A DNA stretch of 64,000 nt, taken from the NCBI GenBank assembly GCA_015680685.1, contig MNCI01029147.1, positions 72,853 to 136,852 of the forward strand, written 5' to 3'. The position numbers and the translations under genes are program-made. The notes beneath the pieces were generated by a model. It saw nothing but the letters and a program-made list of their open reading frames with translations, searched no databases and had not been told where the DNA came from. The stretch comes from Gnetum montanum (lineage: Eukaryota > Streptophyta > Gnetopsida > Gnetales > Gnetaceae). Shown here in pieces: positions 43,232 to 53,199 of this stretch (positions are counted from its first letter, which is position 1; each line of letters starts with the position of its first letter).

Positions 43232-45667
43232 TGTAATAACCCTATTAATTATCTATGAAATATCCTATAAGTAACTAATATAGATGCTACAAAACCCCAA
43301 GGATATGGATTTAACCTTGATTTATTAATTTTATAAAAAGAAGATAAACAAATAAAAATTAGTACAATGAAACAACATTTCATCTTACTTTTATACATAA
43401 TTAAATAAAATTTATTTAAAAGAAATTGGAGATTTTCACAGTGACAAAAGGATAAATGTCTAAAAATTCCACTAGGTGCATTATAAAATAGTACACAAAG
43501 TAATGATCCCAACAACACTTTAATCTTAAATAGACATTTAGAAATAAAGTTATTAATTTTTGAAGTTTATTAAATGAAATAATAATAAATTATTATAAAA
43601 TATATAATATTAAATTTTCCCAAATATATTGCACATGCTAAAATGAAAAATATTCTTTGCAATCTCATAGTCCCAATGGCATTGGTGAAAAATTCATATC
43701 TATCATATTTTATTATTTATTTGCAAAAATAAGTACATTGCTCAAATAGCCCAAAAGTGTACAAGACTTATATTTTACAAAAATATAAAATATACATAAA
43801 TTATTTTTCAAGTTCAGAAGGTCTATGATGTATAGAATTGATCCACCTTTCATCTCATGTTCCTCTTTCGATAATTCCTCACCTATTCTAGGCTCTTTAC
43901 ATCTAAATGCAGGAGTGAGAACTCCTCAAATAAGAAATGTTATTATATTTTCCTCTTCATAGAGCATAAAGATTCTGGGTCAAAAGTCTCAGGTTATGGG
44001 CTAGACAAGGCCTCTAATAAAATATTCAAACATGTTCCAAAATCTAGAATTACCACAAAATTTTTCAAAAATTCAAAAGAAATCCAAAAATCCAAAGAAA
44101 AAAAACCTAAAAGAAATCCAAAAAGAGATACAAAAATCCAAAGAATATATATTTACCTAGGAATCTTTAAAGGTTAGGTCTTTGTCATCCTTACTACCAA
44201 CAAAATGCATTAGGTCTTGGAATAATCTCACTACTGCCATTCAGTTATCCTTTAAATTATTTAAATGTCCAAAGATATCACAAATCTACCAACAAAAATC
44301 CAAGAATGTATATTTTAATTAGGCATCTCCGAAGGATAGGTCTTTGTTACCCTCATTACTAAAGGGGTTCACTGACAGCTCTTGGAATAACCTTACTACT
44401 ATCATCAGATTAGCCTTGTGATCCCAAATAACTCATTTCCGGGTCTTGGAAATAGCCTCACCACTAACATCAGAAGGATAGGTCTTAAATATCCCTGATT
44501 ACAACTCCACTAGACTCAACTACTTAGTGCCATGGTCTTAGCTAAATCCATAGCCTCACATGAACTTACAAATCAAAATCTAGGGTAGGAAATCCATCCA
44601 ATAACCCTTTTTCCTATGGGATGGGCCTCACTAAAGAACACAACACTACAATATGTAGATGGGGGTATATAAAAGATTCACGATTCCCACTACCAACTAA
44701 TCACAAATGGTCACATAAATAATATTATTTTATTTCAAAAATCTAAAATATTTTCAAAATGGCCAAAATCCATAAAATCTTAAATTTCACAAAATTCTTA
44801 TCATATAAATATTATGACTTTATTTCAAAAAGCCAAAATTCTAAAAAATTCTTTCAAAATCATACTTATGTCATGAGTAGTTTCAAAATATTCATAAAAT
44901 AATCATACTAGGTTAGGTAAAGTTCCTATAGTTTCAAAAGTTCACCAAAGATAAAGAAAAGGGGCAATATAAAAAACAAGCTCAAAACAAAAACAATTTG
45001 GTAGAATCTCAGCATAATAACCAAAATCATAGAAGAAAAGTAGAAGATCAAAAAGAAGATCCATAACAAAATAGGATAGCTATATAAAAAGAATATTAAA
45101 ATAATATTTATTACTTGTGCTAGAAGAGCTTCTAGAATTCCTTTAGTGTCTTCCTTTTCTACCTAAAGCTCTCAATTTATCTTTGCCTTGCTTAACTTGT
45201 TGCACTTAAAACCCTTCTAGAAATTGTAATGAGTTATATTTAGGGTTACTACCTATTTGTAAGGGAAAGAATAGAAGAAACATGATTCAACTTCAAATAA
45301 AGAAAAAGGGCAAACAATGATGGTTAGTGTAGAAAATGATAGTTGAAAATAAGAAGCATATGAGGTGGTGGGAGAAAACGTGAGGCGATAGGAAGAAAAA
45401 TCATAATACATAACATATGTTATATGTTATACATATAATATATTTACTTTATTTTCGTTTTTCACATCAAGTGCATAATGGAGTTGACTTTTCCATCCTT
45501 TTTTATTTGAATTTTTAACTTTTAAAAAAACTATTTTCATTTTCATAAGTTATTTTCCCTAATTTCTCTCTCCTTTAATACCTTCACACTCTAATACTCA
45601 TAACATGTACACTAAGACTTCAAATTAAATTTCGTTAAAACCTACAAGATTCTTATCAAGTATTACA
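43232..45667. repeat. Candidate inserted element in the 3' region of C
   Basis: C is about 3 kb longer than E between its conserved block and its internal polypurine motif, so something probably inserted here. TGTAATAACCC at 43232 and TATTACA at 45667 would fit LTR ends of a 2.4-kb solo LTR, but the 5-bp flanks (ATAGA and TCTAA) do not match. Inside, about three units of 120-150 bp repeat near 44160-44500 (AGGTCTTTGTCATCC, GGTCTTGGAATAATCTCACT and variants). Identity and exact limits are uncertain. Confidence 0.3.
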
Positions 45668-46677
45668 TCTAATCATATGCTAAAATCTCATCTAAACATA
45701 ACTTTTTATTGTAGCCCACTTTAAATGCCAAAACTTTTATGGTATTCTAGCAAACTAGAAATTGTGATATCATGAGAATCATAGCTCAAATTCTAGTAAA
45801 CCAAAGGTTAAAACCTACATTTTCAAATGTCTCAGACACATTGGTAAAGTCATATTGGACATCATTCTAAGGTATTTTCTTAACAAAGCTAATTTAAGCA
45901 ATATTTAATTTTAACTAAAAATTAATTCCAAATCCTAGCTTAATGATAAAAGGTAACAAAGGATCTGGTTTGGGGAGGGTTAGAGTCTATAATTTCTTTA
46001 TAAACAAAGTATTATAGAAGCACATGTACATAATAAAATAATAATAAAATAAAAAGATGCATGACTAGATGTGCATAATGAAGCATAAATGTACATAAAG
46101 AGATAAATATGCATAGCCAAACACTCATAAAGGCATGATATCTGACAAAAGATAAAATTACTTGGATAATGGGATTTCAACATTTAATCATAGAATATTT
46201 AGAAGATATATGTCTAAGCTTCAATAATAATAAAATAAAGGATACAAAACTTTAACAAAATAACCTAACAAGCAGATTGCATTCATTTATGTAGGAAACT
46301 AACAACAATAATAACAATAATAACAATAATAATAATAACAATAAGCTAATTTATTTAAACATATATGATATCATTAAAGAATTAATCATATGAATTAAAT
46401 TACATAATTAAATTTATGTAAAATTTTTGGTTATGATAGTAGCTTTCTTTAATAACTTTCCAAATTTGTGGTGCTAATAAAAAAATCTAAGATTTTCAAT
46501 AAACTATAGGAAACTAATAAAAGAAAAAAGAAAAAGAAAAGGAAAATGAAAGAAAAAGAAAACAAATATTATATAAATAATAATAAATAAAATATGTAAG
46601 AAAATAAAAAACATATGAAGTATGGTCTAAAAAAAATGGTGAAAAATAGGTTAGCCTCATCAAGGTGTTGGCTTGGA
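45668..46677 (-). other. AT-rich 3' region of C, no gene seen
   Basis: Contains an AAC/AAT trinucleotide run (46305-46345, AACAATAATAACAATAATAA) and a purine-rich AAAAG run near 46520-46565. The same type of A-rich sequence precedes the internal polypurine motif in E. Confidence 0.5.
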
Positions 46678-46699
46678 TGGCTATCTCCCTCATGACTAT
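46678..46699 (-). promoter_or_regulatory. Internal polypurine-tract-like motif of C
   Basis: The minus strand reads ATAGTCATGAGGGAGATAGCC, the C counterpart of AGTCATGGGGGAGATGGCC in N2 and E, at the end of integrase. Confidence 0.6.
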
Positions 46700-46921
46700 G
46701 TTGAGAGGAGGAGATCTAAAAGATGGAGCAAGCATATTCAGAGATGTTAGTATTGTTGATTACCTTGGGTTCTAGGATTGATTTAATTTGTTGTATTTTG
46801 ACTAACAGATGTTTATGTCGGTTTGATTGATGGCAAATGGTCATTTCTCCAAAAGACAAATTTGCATGTATGATATAAGATCCTTTTCATAGCATTTGAA
46901 ACTTAGTGAATTGTGGTACAT
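46700..46921 (-). pseudogene. IN: Integrase C-terminal end of C
   Basis: The minus strand from 46921 reads VPQFTKFQML, stop, KGSYIIHANLSFGEMTI and LLVKIQQIKS, matching KFQTLWEGPYIIHMTFPFGAMTI and LLVNVQQTKP of N2. Element F cuts the gene at 46921. Confidence 0.75.
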
Positions 46922-47778
46922 TGATGAATAGTACTTTGTCTAGCTTTGATATTGGATATCCAATATTGAAGCCTAATATTGGGTACCTGATATGAGGGCC
47001 CAAGAAGTAATGTTGGATATTTGATATTGTAGGATGTATGCCGATTCATAAATATAGTGCTTGGATGCATGGTTTGGGCATAGGTTTTATCATAGCATAG
47101 TAGAGCTCTTGTAGTGTCCTTAGTAGGAGTCATTTAGTGTACAAGTCTTTATTCAAGAACTATTGTACTTGAACACGATAGTGTGTGCAACAATAAAGAT
47201 GAGTTTTCTGATCAAACCTTATAGCACCTTGGTAGCTTAAATATTTTATTTATGCATTTAATGTTTGATGCAATTTCATTTAATGCTTCTAAGTAATTAA
47301 GATAAATTAATCTAAGATAAGTTAGCAAACTTAAATAGAAATTAATTGAGCACATAAGCATGACCACTTCGAGCATGCACATGACACTTGATAATCCCAA
47401 CAGTGCTTAACATTTAGTAACCTAGCAATGTTATATGTGTTCAGGATATGCAGGAAAAGTGGAACTAGATGCTTATGTTAGAATAGTTAGTTATTAATTA
47501 GCAATAATATTAGTTAAATTGGTTCATAAATTGAGTTTAAACTTGTTGTTAATTGTAGACAAATAAAATATAAAATAATAAAAAACATGTGCCTTAATTG
47601 CACTTAACCATACAACTAAGCTTCACAAGTGTAATTAAGAAGACAACAATTATCATGATTAGATTTCATGCTCTAAGATGAATGTACTTAGGAACTTAAG
47701 GTCTGCGAAATTTGATTGGATTGCATGTGAATTTTTGTGATTCGTATGGTTGAGCGTAGGGGTACTTGCTTCTCATCA
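46922..47778 (+). repeat. 5' LTR of F
   Basis: TGATGAATAGTACTTTG start, several GATATTGGATATCCAATATT-type palindromes in U3 (46945-47035), a CATAAATATA TATA-like site near 47048, AATAAAGATGAG near 47192, and end GGGTACTTGCTTCTCATCA. The U5 part (GCATGACCACTTCGAGCATG) is recognisably related to A, N1 and N2, while U3 is not. Confidence 0.85.
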
Positions 47779-47779
47779 T

Positions 47780-47798
47780 TGGTGCTATTGCCAAGGAC
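47780..47798 (+). promoter_or_regulatory. Primer-binding site of F (tRNA-Asp type)
   Basis: TGGTGCTATTGCCAAGGAC: four changes from the tRNA-Asp complement, all C to T or G to A. Confidence 0.8.
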
Positions 47799-47939
47799 TT
47801 TTAGTTTGTTATGTGTGCTATCTAGGACATAGTGAAAATTTATTTAACATTGTTAAAATGATCCTTAAAGTCATATCATACATTAAAATAACTACAACAA
47901 CTCTAAGGAAGCATACTACATTTCTTATCTTCTAATACA

Positions 47940-50440
47940 AGATGTTTCTTCTCATAGGAGTGATTCTTTGCCCAAGTCTGATGGAGAAAATTAGCAGGTG
48001 CCTTAATAATATAGAGTGGTATATCCTCATCCTAATGAGTATATATCCAATTTCACCTTCCTCCTACACTAGAATGAATTTTTGTAGTGATGCGACATGA
48101 AGGGAAACTCTGTGTTTCTACTCAATCAATCCATTTTTGCAATGCTCCAACAACATCTAATGTAGTTGGGCATCCAAGGGCTTCATATTGAATATGTCGT
48201 GTAGGATAGCAATGTTACGAATTATCATCCCATTGATGCATAACATCTGAGGAATCAATAACTAGAGCAGCATTATGAATCTATGAAGGGAAAGTGGACT
48301 AATGATTCCCCATTCCTAATGCACCAAAAAGATATTGGAGAACCCTCCTTTGGGGGTTTTCCATATAGAGAGACTCCTCTCTTTAAGTTCAATGAAGGAG
48401 ATTAAAACCAAAACCTATAGTCTATGATACATAATCTTAGTTCTGATAAGAATGGATTCCATGACAAAGGGGAATCCAAAGAGGAGAGTCATGACAATGA
48501 TGCAAGGAAGCAACATGATCAAGGTCATGGCCACGATCACTAAAGAAGGGGTGGTAGTTATCATGATGGTGCTAGTTCTTCTTCTTCTTTACCTTCATCA
48601 TCTTCTTCTTCCTCTTCTAGCTTCGAACACAATTGTAGAGGACATGATCATGATGGAGGTAATCGATAGTATTGAGATGATTGTAGGGACCATTAGGCAA
48701 GTCATGATCTAGGGTGTGGGCATTCAAGAGAGGTCCATCATCATGAATGAAGGTATAGTAGAGGGCATTGTGGATGCCAAGATCATGGCTATAAGAAGCC
48801 TTTGCTTGTTACCTAAATCATACTAAACATTGAAGAGGTAATGAGAATTGCTATAAGGCACATAAAGGATAGCTAGATCAAGAGGATAGACATGAATAAT
48901 ATCCCTAGTTTCAAAGGGGGATATCACTTAGATTCTAGCAATCGCCCTTGGGCATAAACTGTAAGAGTTCTTCTCATAATGCCTGTGCCTTGCAAAATAT
49001 AGAAAATTACTAGCAAAAGCTTAAGTTAGTTTCAGGACACTCATCAAAGCAGTAGAAATATACTACTAGTTCTTAGAACCAAAATATATTCAATAGTGAA
49101 GTACAATGCTCAAACTATTTAATGAAAAATATCAGATGTACTCCTGAGTGTCCAACTTGAGAAGGTAGATCTAAGGATGGAAACAAGGTATGCATGAATG
49201 CTTGGATGCAACCATGGACCGATATTATTCTCTATTGCAAAGACATCCTAGCCATGGTTATTCTTAACAGAGGAAAATTTTCCATATCATAGATGGCTCT
49301 GATTAGAAATGAGAAGAACTCTTGCAGTTTATGCCCAAGGGAGATTGTTAGAATTAGGAGTCCATCCGATCCAATGATTGATTGAGCAGGTAGCAAAGAA
49401 AGAAGAAGAGTTGAGGAAAGGCAAAAGTGTAGAAGAATACAACTGAGATCCTTCCATTCACAAGAGGGAGGCCTAATTCTATAATAGTGAGGAGGAATCA
49501 TCACTTGATAAGGTGACGAACTAGAAAACCATGTCAATTCAAAATTTACCTCTAAAATTTTAGCTAAGGTAGATTAATTATGGGACTCTATGGATAGTAT
49601 ATTTCAAGCTCACCTAAAAATTGCTGAAGAGTCCAAAGAACAAGGTAGTGATCATGACCACAAGAGGTGAAAGGAAGATGAATGTGCTAATCAAAGAGGT
49701 ATGGCTAAGATTGTTGCACTAAAGGAAGTTATGGAAATTGAATCAATGATGATACTAGATGTGACATCTGCCAATATGAACATCCTAAAGGATGTTGCCC
49801 CATTGTGTCACACTTACAAAAGTTTGGGATGTATGCTTCGAATCCATGATTAGCAAAAAGAAAAACACCTAGAAGATTGCCTTATCCTCAAGGAAATTCT
49901 TGGTAGTTCCATCAACAACAACAATATTATCCAAGTAGAACTCTACCACAATCATACGAGTAGTATCAATAGTGATAACAATCATAGTCATGGGCACTAC
50001 CATCGCCAAGGTAGTAGTACCCTTACAGATAACCATATCCATATGGGCATTACGTTGGGAAACCCTTGTCTCCACGTGACTCTTCCAGTCATGTTTCTCC
50101 TTTTCAACATCACTACTACCCTTCTAAATACTATCAAACTCATTCTCCACATTATAGGAGGGTTGCCACATTCTATCCTTAGCCTCCTCTTATACTTGTA
50201 GCTATCCCTCTACCCTCAACACAACTACCACTTGCTCCATCCATGTACAATGAACTTCTAGCCTAGCCATAGCAATGCATTTCTAGTAGGGCCATCAATC
50301 TACAATTGGTTCATCAACCAAGTGGTTGAAAACCTTATGCTTGTAAAAGACCATTCTTCTAACCCAATAGCCCTACTAAGCCCTCATAGACTTAGGCAGC
50401 TAGTCACCTTGCTCCTACCTCATCCTCTACATACCATTCC
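47940..50440 (+). pseudogene. gag: gag of F, heavily broken and rearranged
   Basis: HPNEYISNFTFLL near 48020 and QSIFAMLQQHLM followed by TAG (48163) match the N1 start region. A Ser-run and His/Asp/Gly-rich segment (48440-48790) precedes IRHIKDS, RIDMNNIPSFKGGYHLDS. At 48939-48977 the expected PQHHLQAF coding is replaced by an inverted copy of sequence from 49309-49347. RRTLAVYAQGRLLELG (49305) and an E/K-rich linker follow. The Cys/His motif CDICQYEHPKGCCPIVSHL (49760-49816) is the most complete in the window. A Pro/Ser/Gln/Tyr-rich tail leads to the protease. Confidence 0.8.
48939..49347 (+). repeat. 39-nt inverted duplication inside the gag of F
   Basis: 48939-48977 is the reverse complement of 49309-49347 with two mismatches (shared core CCCTTGGGCATAAACTG). 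The right copy is at its normal gag position. The left copy replaces about 26 bp of normal gag coding. Confidence 0.92.
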
Positions 50441-50935
50441 ATTGAGAACCCTTCAAACCAAATGTTGCCCAAAATCCATACTGTTATGCTCATTCATGTT
50501 GTATCTAACTGGATGCGGGCTGACAACCTTCCTAGGAAATTAGTTGATCCTAGAAGTCCTTTTATCTATTTACAGATTGCTAGGAATGAATTATGTAAAG
50601 CTCTTCCATATTTAGGTTTTAGTGTTAACTTAATTTCTCATGAGATGTACATTACCTAGAACCTACCACCTCTTAAGAAGAGCAATATATTATTAGAATT
50701 GGTAGACCAATCCATTACTATTTCATTGGGATTTTTAGAAGGCATTGTGATCACCATTTATGGATGGTCTTATCTTACCAATTTTTTAGTAATTAAGATT
50801 GAAAACTATAAAGGGGACTTCCCAATCATTATGGGAAGGCCATGGCTAAGCACTGTTGATGCAAGAATGGACATCAGAGATTTTTCCTTGGAAATATCTA
50901 AGGAAAATGCATTTGGAAAGATTGAGAAGAAATGA
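50441..50935 (+). pseudogene. pro: Aspartic protease domain of F, active site lost
   Basis: VVSNWMRADNLPRKLVDPRS, then KALPYLGFSVNLISHEMY, where LDSG is changed to PYLG (near 50600). NLPPLKKSNILLELVDQS and GDFPIIMGRPWLSTVDA are well kept. A stop at 50657 splits the domain. Followed by LEISKENAFGKIEKK and a stop. Confidence 0.82.
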
Positions 50936-52018
50936 GTTCCATGCATCATGTATAGTGATACAAGGTGAAATTGTATGCAGAAACTCTAGTCCATGAAATG
51001 AGCATCTATTTTTGCATGTAGGTAGTGTGCACATGAAGCAAATATTCAAAGGTTTCTATATGCAACAACCACAAAATAAGAGGGAACCCAATGGATGACC
51101 ACTAATTTTGATAGTAGCACAATGTGCATGGAACCCACTGAGAGCCTAAGATGCACTTATGCCATAGGCATGGATGAACTAGAGTAAGTTCATCACCAAC
51201 TCTCTGATAATAAAAATGATGATACCAATTGGGGAGAGTTGAAAATCCTTGAGAATTTCAAGAAAGAGCCCCTAGAGTTAAAAAATCTACCTATTGGCCT
51301 AAAATGTGCATTCTTAACAAAAGGCAAGCTGGTCATACTTAATGCCAAACTTGCTCCTGAGTAGAAAGAAAAACTGTTAAAATGGTTAATAGGTGGCCAA
51401 TAATCTTTGCTTGGTCATATCCTAATCTCACAATGATTGATCCTAGGACATGCCAACATCATATCTACACTAATCTATCCATGAAGCTAAGGAGGAAACC
51501 ACAATGATTTATCTAAATTGAGAAACTTCTTAAGGTAGGGTTTATCTATCCCATTGTAGATAGCAAGTGGATCAACCCACTCATGATAGTATCAAAGAGA
51601 GGTGGAAAATGGTGGGTTTGCATTGATTGTTAGTAATTAAACATGGAAACATTCAAAGACCATTTTTCATTGATTTCTAATAATGGAACCCACTTTATAG
51701 CACTATCTTTCGGAAGCTTCTACAATGCTTGGGGGTTAACCATAAATTAACAACACCTTATCATCCCCAAGCCCATGTTAAAGCAAAGGTTACTAATAGG
51801 GAGAACCAAAGATTCTAAAAATAATTGTTAGTAAATATAGGAGAGATTGGAGCACAAAACTTAACGATGCCATTTGGGCCTACTGCTTAACATGGAAACT
51901 CCCTATTGGCTACTCTCCCTATAAGTTGGTGTATAGAAAGCTTCCAACATTCACAATTTAATCCAAGCTCCATACACTTTTAACAGCTTGTGACCTTGAC
52001 CTTGACCTTGACTTAAGT
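50936..52018 (+). pseudogene. Fused reverse transcriptase and integrase remnants of F
   Basis: MCMEPTES, NTNWGELKI-type spacer and LLKVGFIYPI-like coding with RGGKWWVCID (51600) and METFKDHFS start reverse transcriptase. At about 51670 the next residues are LISNNGTHF, the second catalytic region of integrase, so roughly 1.7 kb of coding is missing. The integrase then runs LTTPYHPQAHVKAKVTN-like, NDAIWAYCLTWKLPIGYS-like, and breaks at 52018 in a CTTGACCTTGAC repeat where E begins. The catalytic Asp of DNG reads Asn. Confidence 0.75.
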
Positions 52019-52952
52019 TGACGAACAACAAGGTACCCCTATGCCCAATCATATGAATCATGAAGTGTTCACATGTGACTTAATTGAATTCCATGGACTT
52101 TATCATTTCCAATGCACTAGCCCTTTAAAAAGTAAATCTAGCCTTAAGGTCAATCATTGTCCTCCCAACTACACTTGTGATGCATGTTGGTATGGTTAGG
52201 TGTAGTTGAGGTATATGATTTTTATCATTTTATGTTTTATGTTTTGGGTGCTCAAAATGTAGGTAAAAAAAATTTGATTAACTAATATAAATTAATTAAC
52301 TAACTATTATTAAGCTAATCCTAACATAAGTATCCATTCCCACTTTTTGTACACGTCTTAAACCCACGTATCCACTGCTAGACAACCAAACATTACACTA
52401 CTAGGTGTACCAAGCAATAACGTTGCTAGGATTACTAACTGAATACATGTTACGCGTGAAGCGATCATATGTATGTATTTAATCTATCTAGCTTAATAAC
52501 CTCATTAATTCAATTGATAGAAAATAATTGATAATAATTAACAAATAATTAAAACATTGAATGCATAAATAAAAAGAGCTAATCTATCCAAAGTGCTATA
52601 AGGTTTATCAAAAAGCTTATCTTTATTACGACACACACTATCGTGCTTAGGTACAACAATGCTTAAATAAAGATCCATACACTCAATGACTCCTACTACG
52701 AGCACTGAGGGAAAAAATTTCTAACTTTTAAATGGAAAAAATGAAAGAGCTTCACTACAATTGAAATTTGGATTCTCCATAAATGTGGTGGGTAGGTGCA
52801 TATTTATAGATGATGGAAAAACAGTGCATCAATGAGGCATCATCTATGTAGGTCAAAATGCATCAACAAGGCCTTGTGGACGAGGCCTCGTCAATGCAGT
52901 CAACTACATCAATGAGGCCTCATCATTACAGCCAACCAATGATGACTCATCA
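52019..52952 (-). repeat. 3' LTR of E
   Basis: On the minus strand it starts TGATGAGTCATCATTGG (52952) and ends CTTGTTGTTCGTCA (52019), 934 bp. TATAAATA lies at 52808-52801, and AATAAAGATAAGC near 52625. U3 (52830-52940) holds three or four GAGGCCTC/GATGAGGC-type repeats. Confidence 0.88.
52830..52940 (-). repeat. GAGGCCTC repeats in U3 of E
   Basis: Units such as CATCAATGAGGCCTCATCA (52907), ACGAGGCCTCGTCAATGCAG (52880) and CATCAATGAGGCATCATC (52834). Part of this array recurs upstream of ORF3 at 56517-56600. Confidence 0.8.
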
Positions 52953-52968
52953 TACTCCCATGACTAAA
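52953..52968 (-). promoter_or_regulatory. Polypurine tract of E
   Basis: The minus strand reads TTTAGTCATGGGAGTA directly before the LTR start at 52952. Confidence 0.85.
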
Positions 52969-53199
52969 TGAAAAATTGTCCTTGAGTTCTTTTACAAAAT
53001 TGGAAAGGTATGGGATTATTGATTGACTTTTCTTTCAACAAAACAAACTTGACTAACTTAACAAAAAATGGAGTGCCCAGGTGTATGAATCAACACATTA
53101 GAGAAATGGTGGTGTTCAAGACACAAAATTAAACACCATAATACAACTCAATAAAATTTGAACAACACATTCCCTATTGATGTGAAGCTTGTTGGAGAA

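Larger units (their letters stand above)
10006..46921 (-). mobile_element. Element C: oldest layer, minus-strand gypsy element cut into three visible pieces
   Basis: Visible pieces are 10006-12667, 31377-31506 and 41223-46921, each on the minus strand. Joined in that order they are collinear with E (52953-58400): polypurine tract, ORF3, 3' non-coding block, internal polypurine-like motif and the integrase end. D interrupts ORF3 with flanks GTTCT (12663) and GTTCC (31377). N2 interrupts it with flanks TCAGC (31502) and TCAAC (41223). F interrupts the integrase end after TACAT (46917). Everything upstream of the integrase end lies beyond the window. Confidence 0.85.
46922..52018 (+). mobile_element. 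Element F: 5' part of a gypsy element, inserted in C and cut by E
   Basis: The 5' LTR, primer site, gag, protease and a collapsed pol are present. The sequence stops at 52018, where E (opposite orientation) inserted next to TAAGT. The rest of F would lie beyond E, outside the window. TACAT at 46917-46921 is the left target site. A jump near 51670 fuses the start of reverse transcriptase directly to integrase. Confidence 0.85.

Noticed and set aside
43228-45671. Perfect 11-bp inverted repeat TAGATGTAATA / TATTACATCTA as ends of a DNA transposon
   Set aside because: An 11-bp match is expected by chance over several kb of AT-rich DNA, and no transposase or convincing duplication is seen. Only the size difference from E supports an insertion.
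46514-46735. Minus-strand frame of Phe/Ser/Tyr repeats
   Set aside because: Translation of a simple AAAAG/AATA-rich stretch next to the internal polypurine motif of C.
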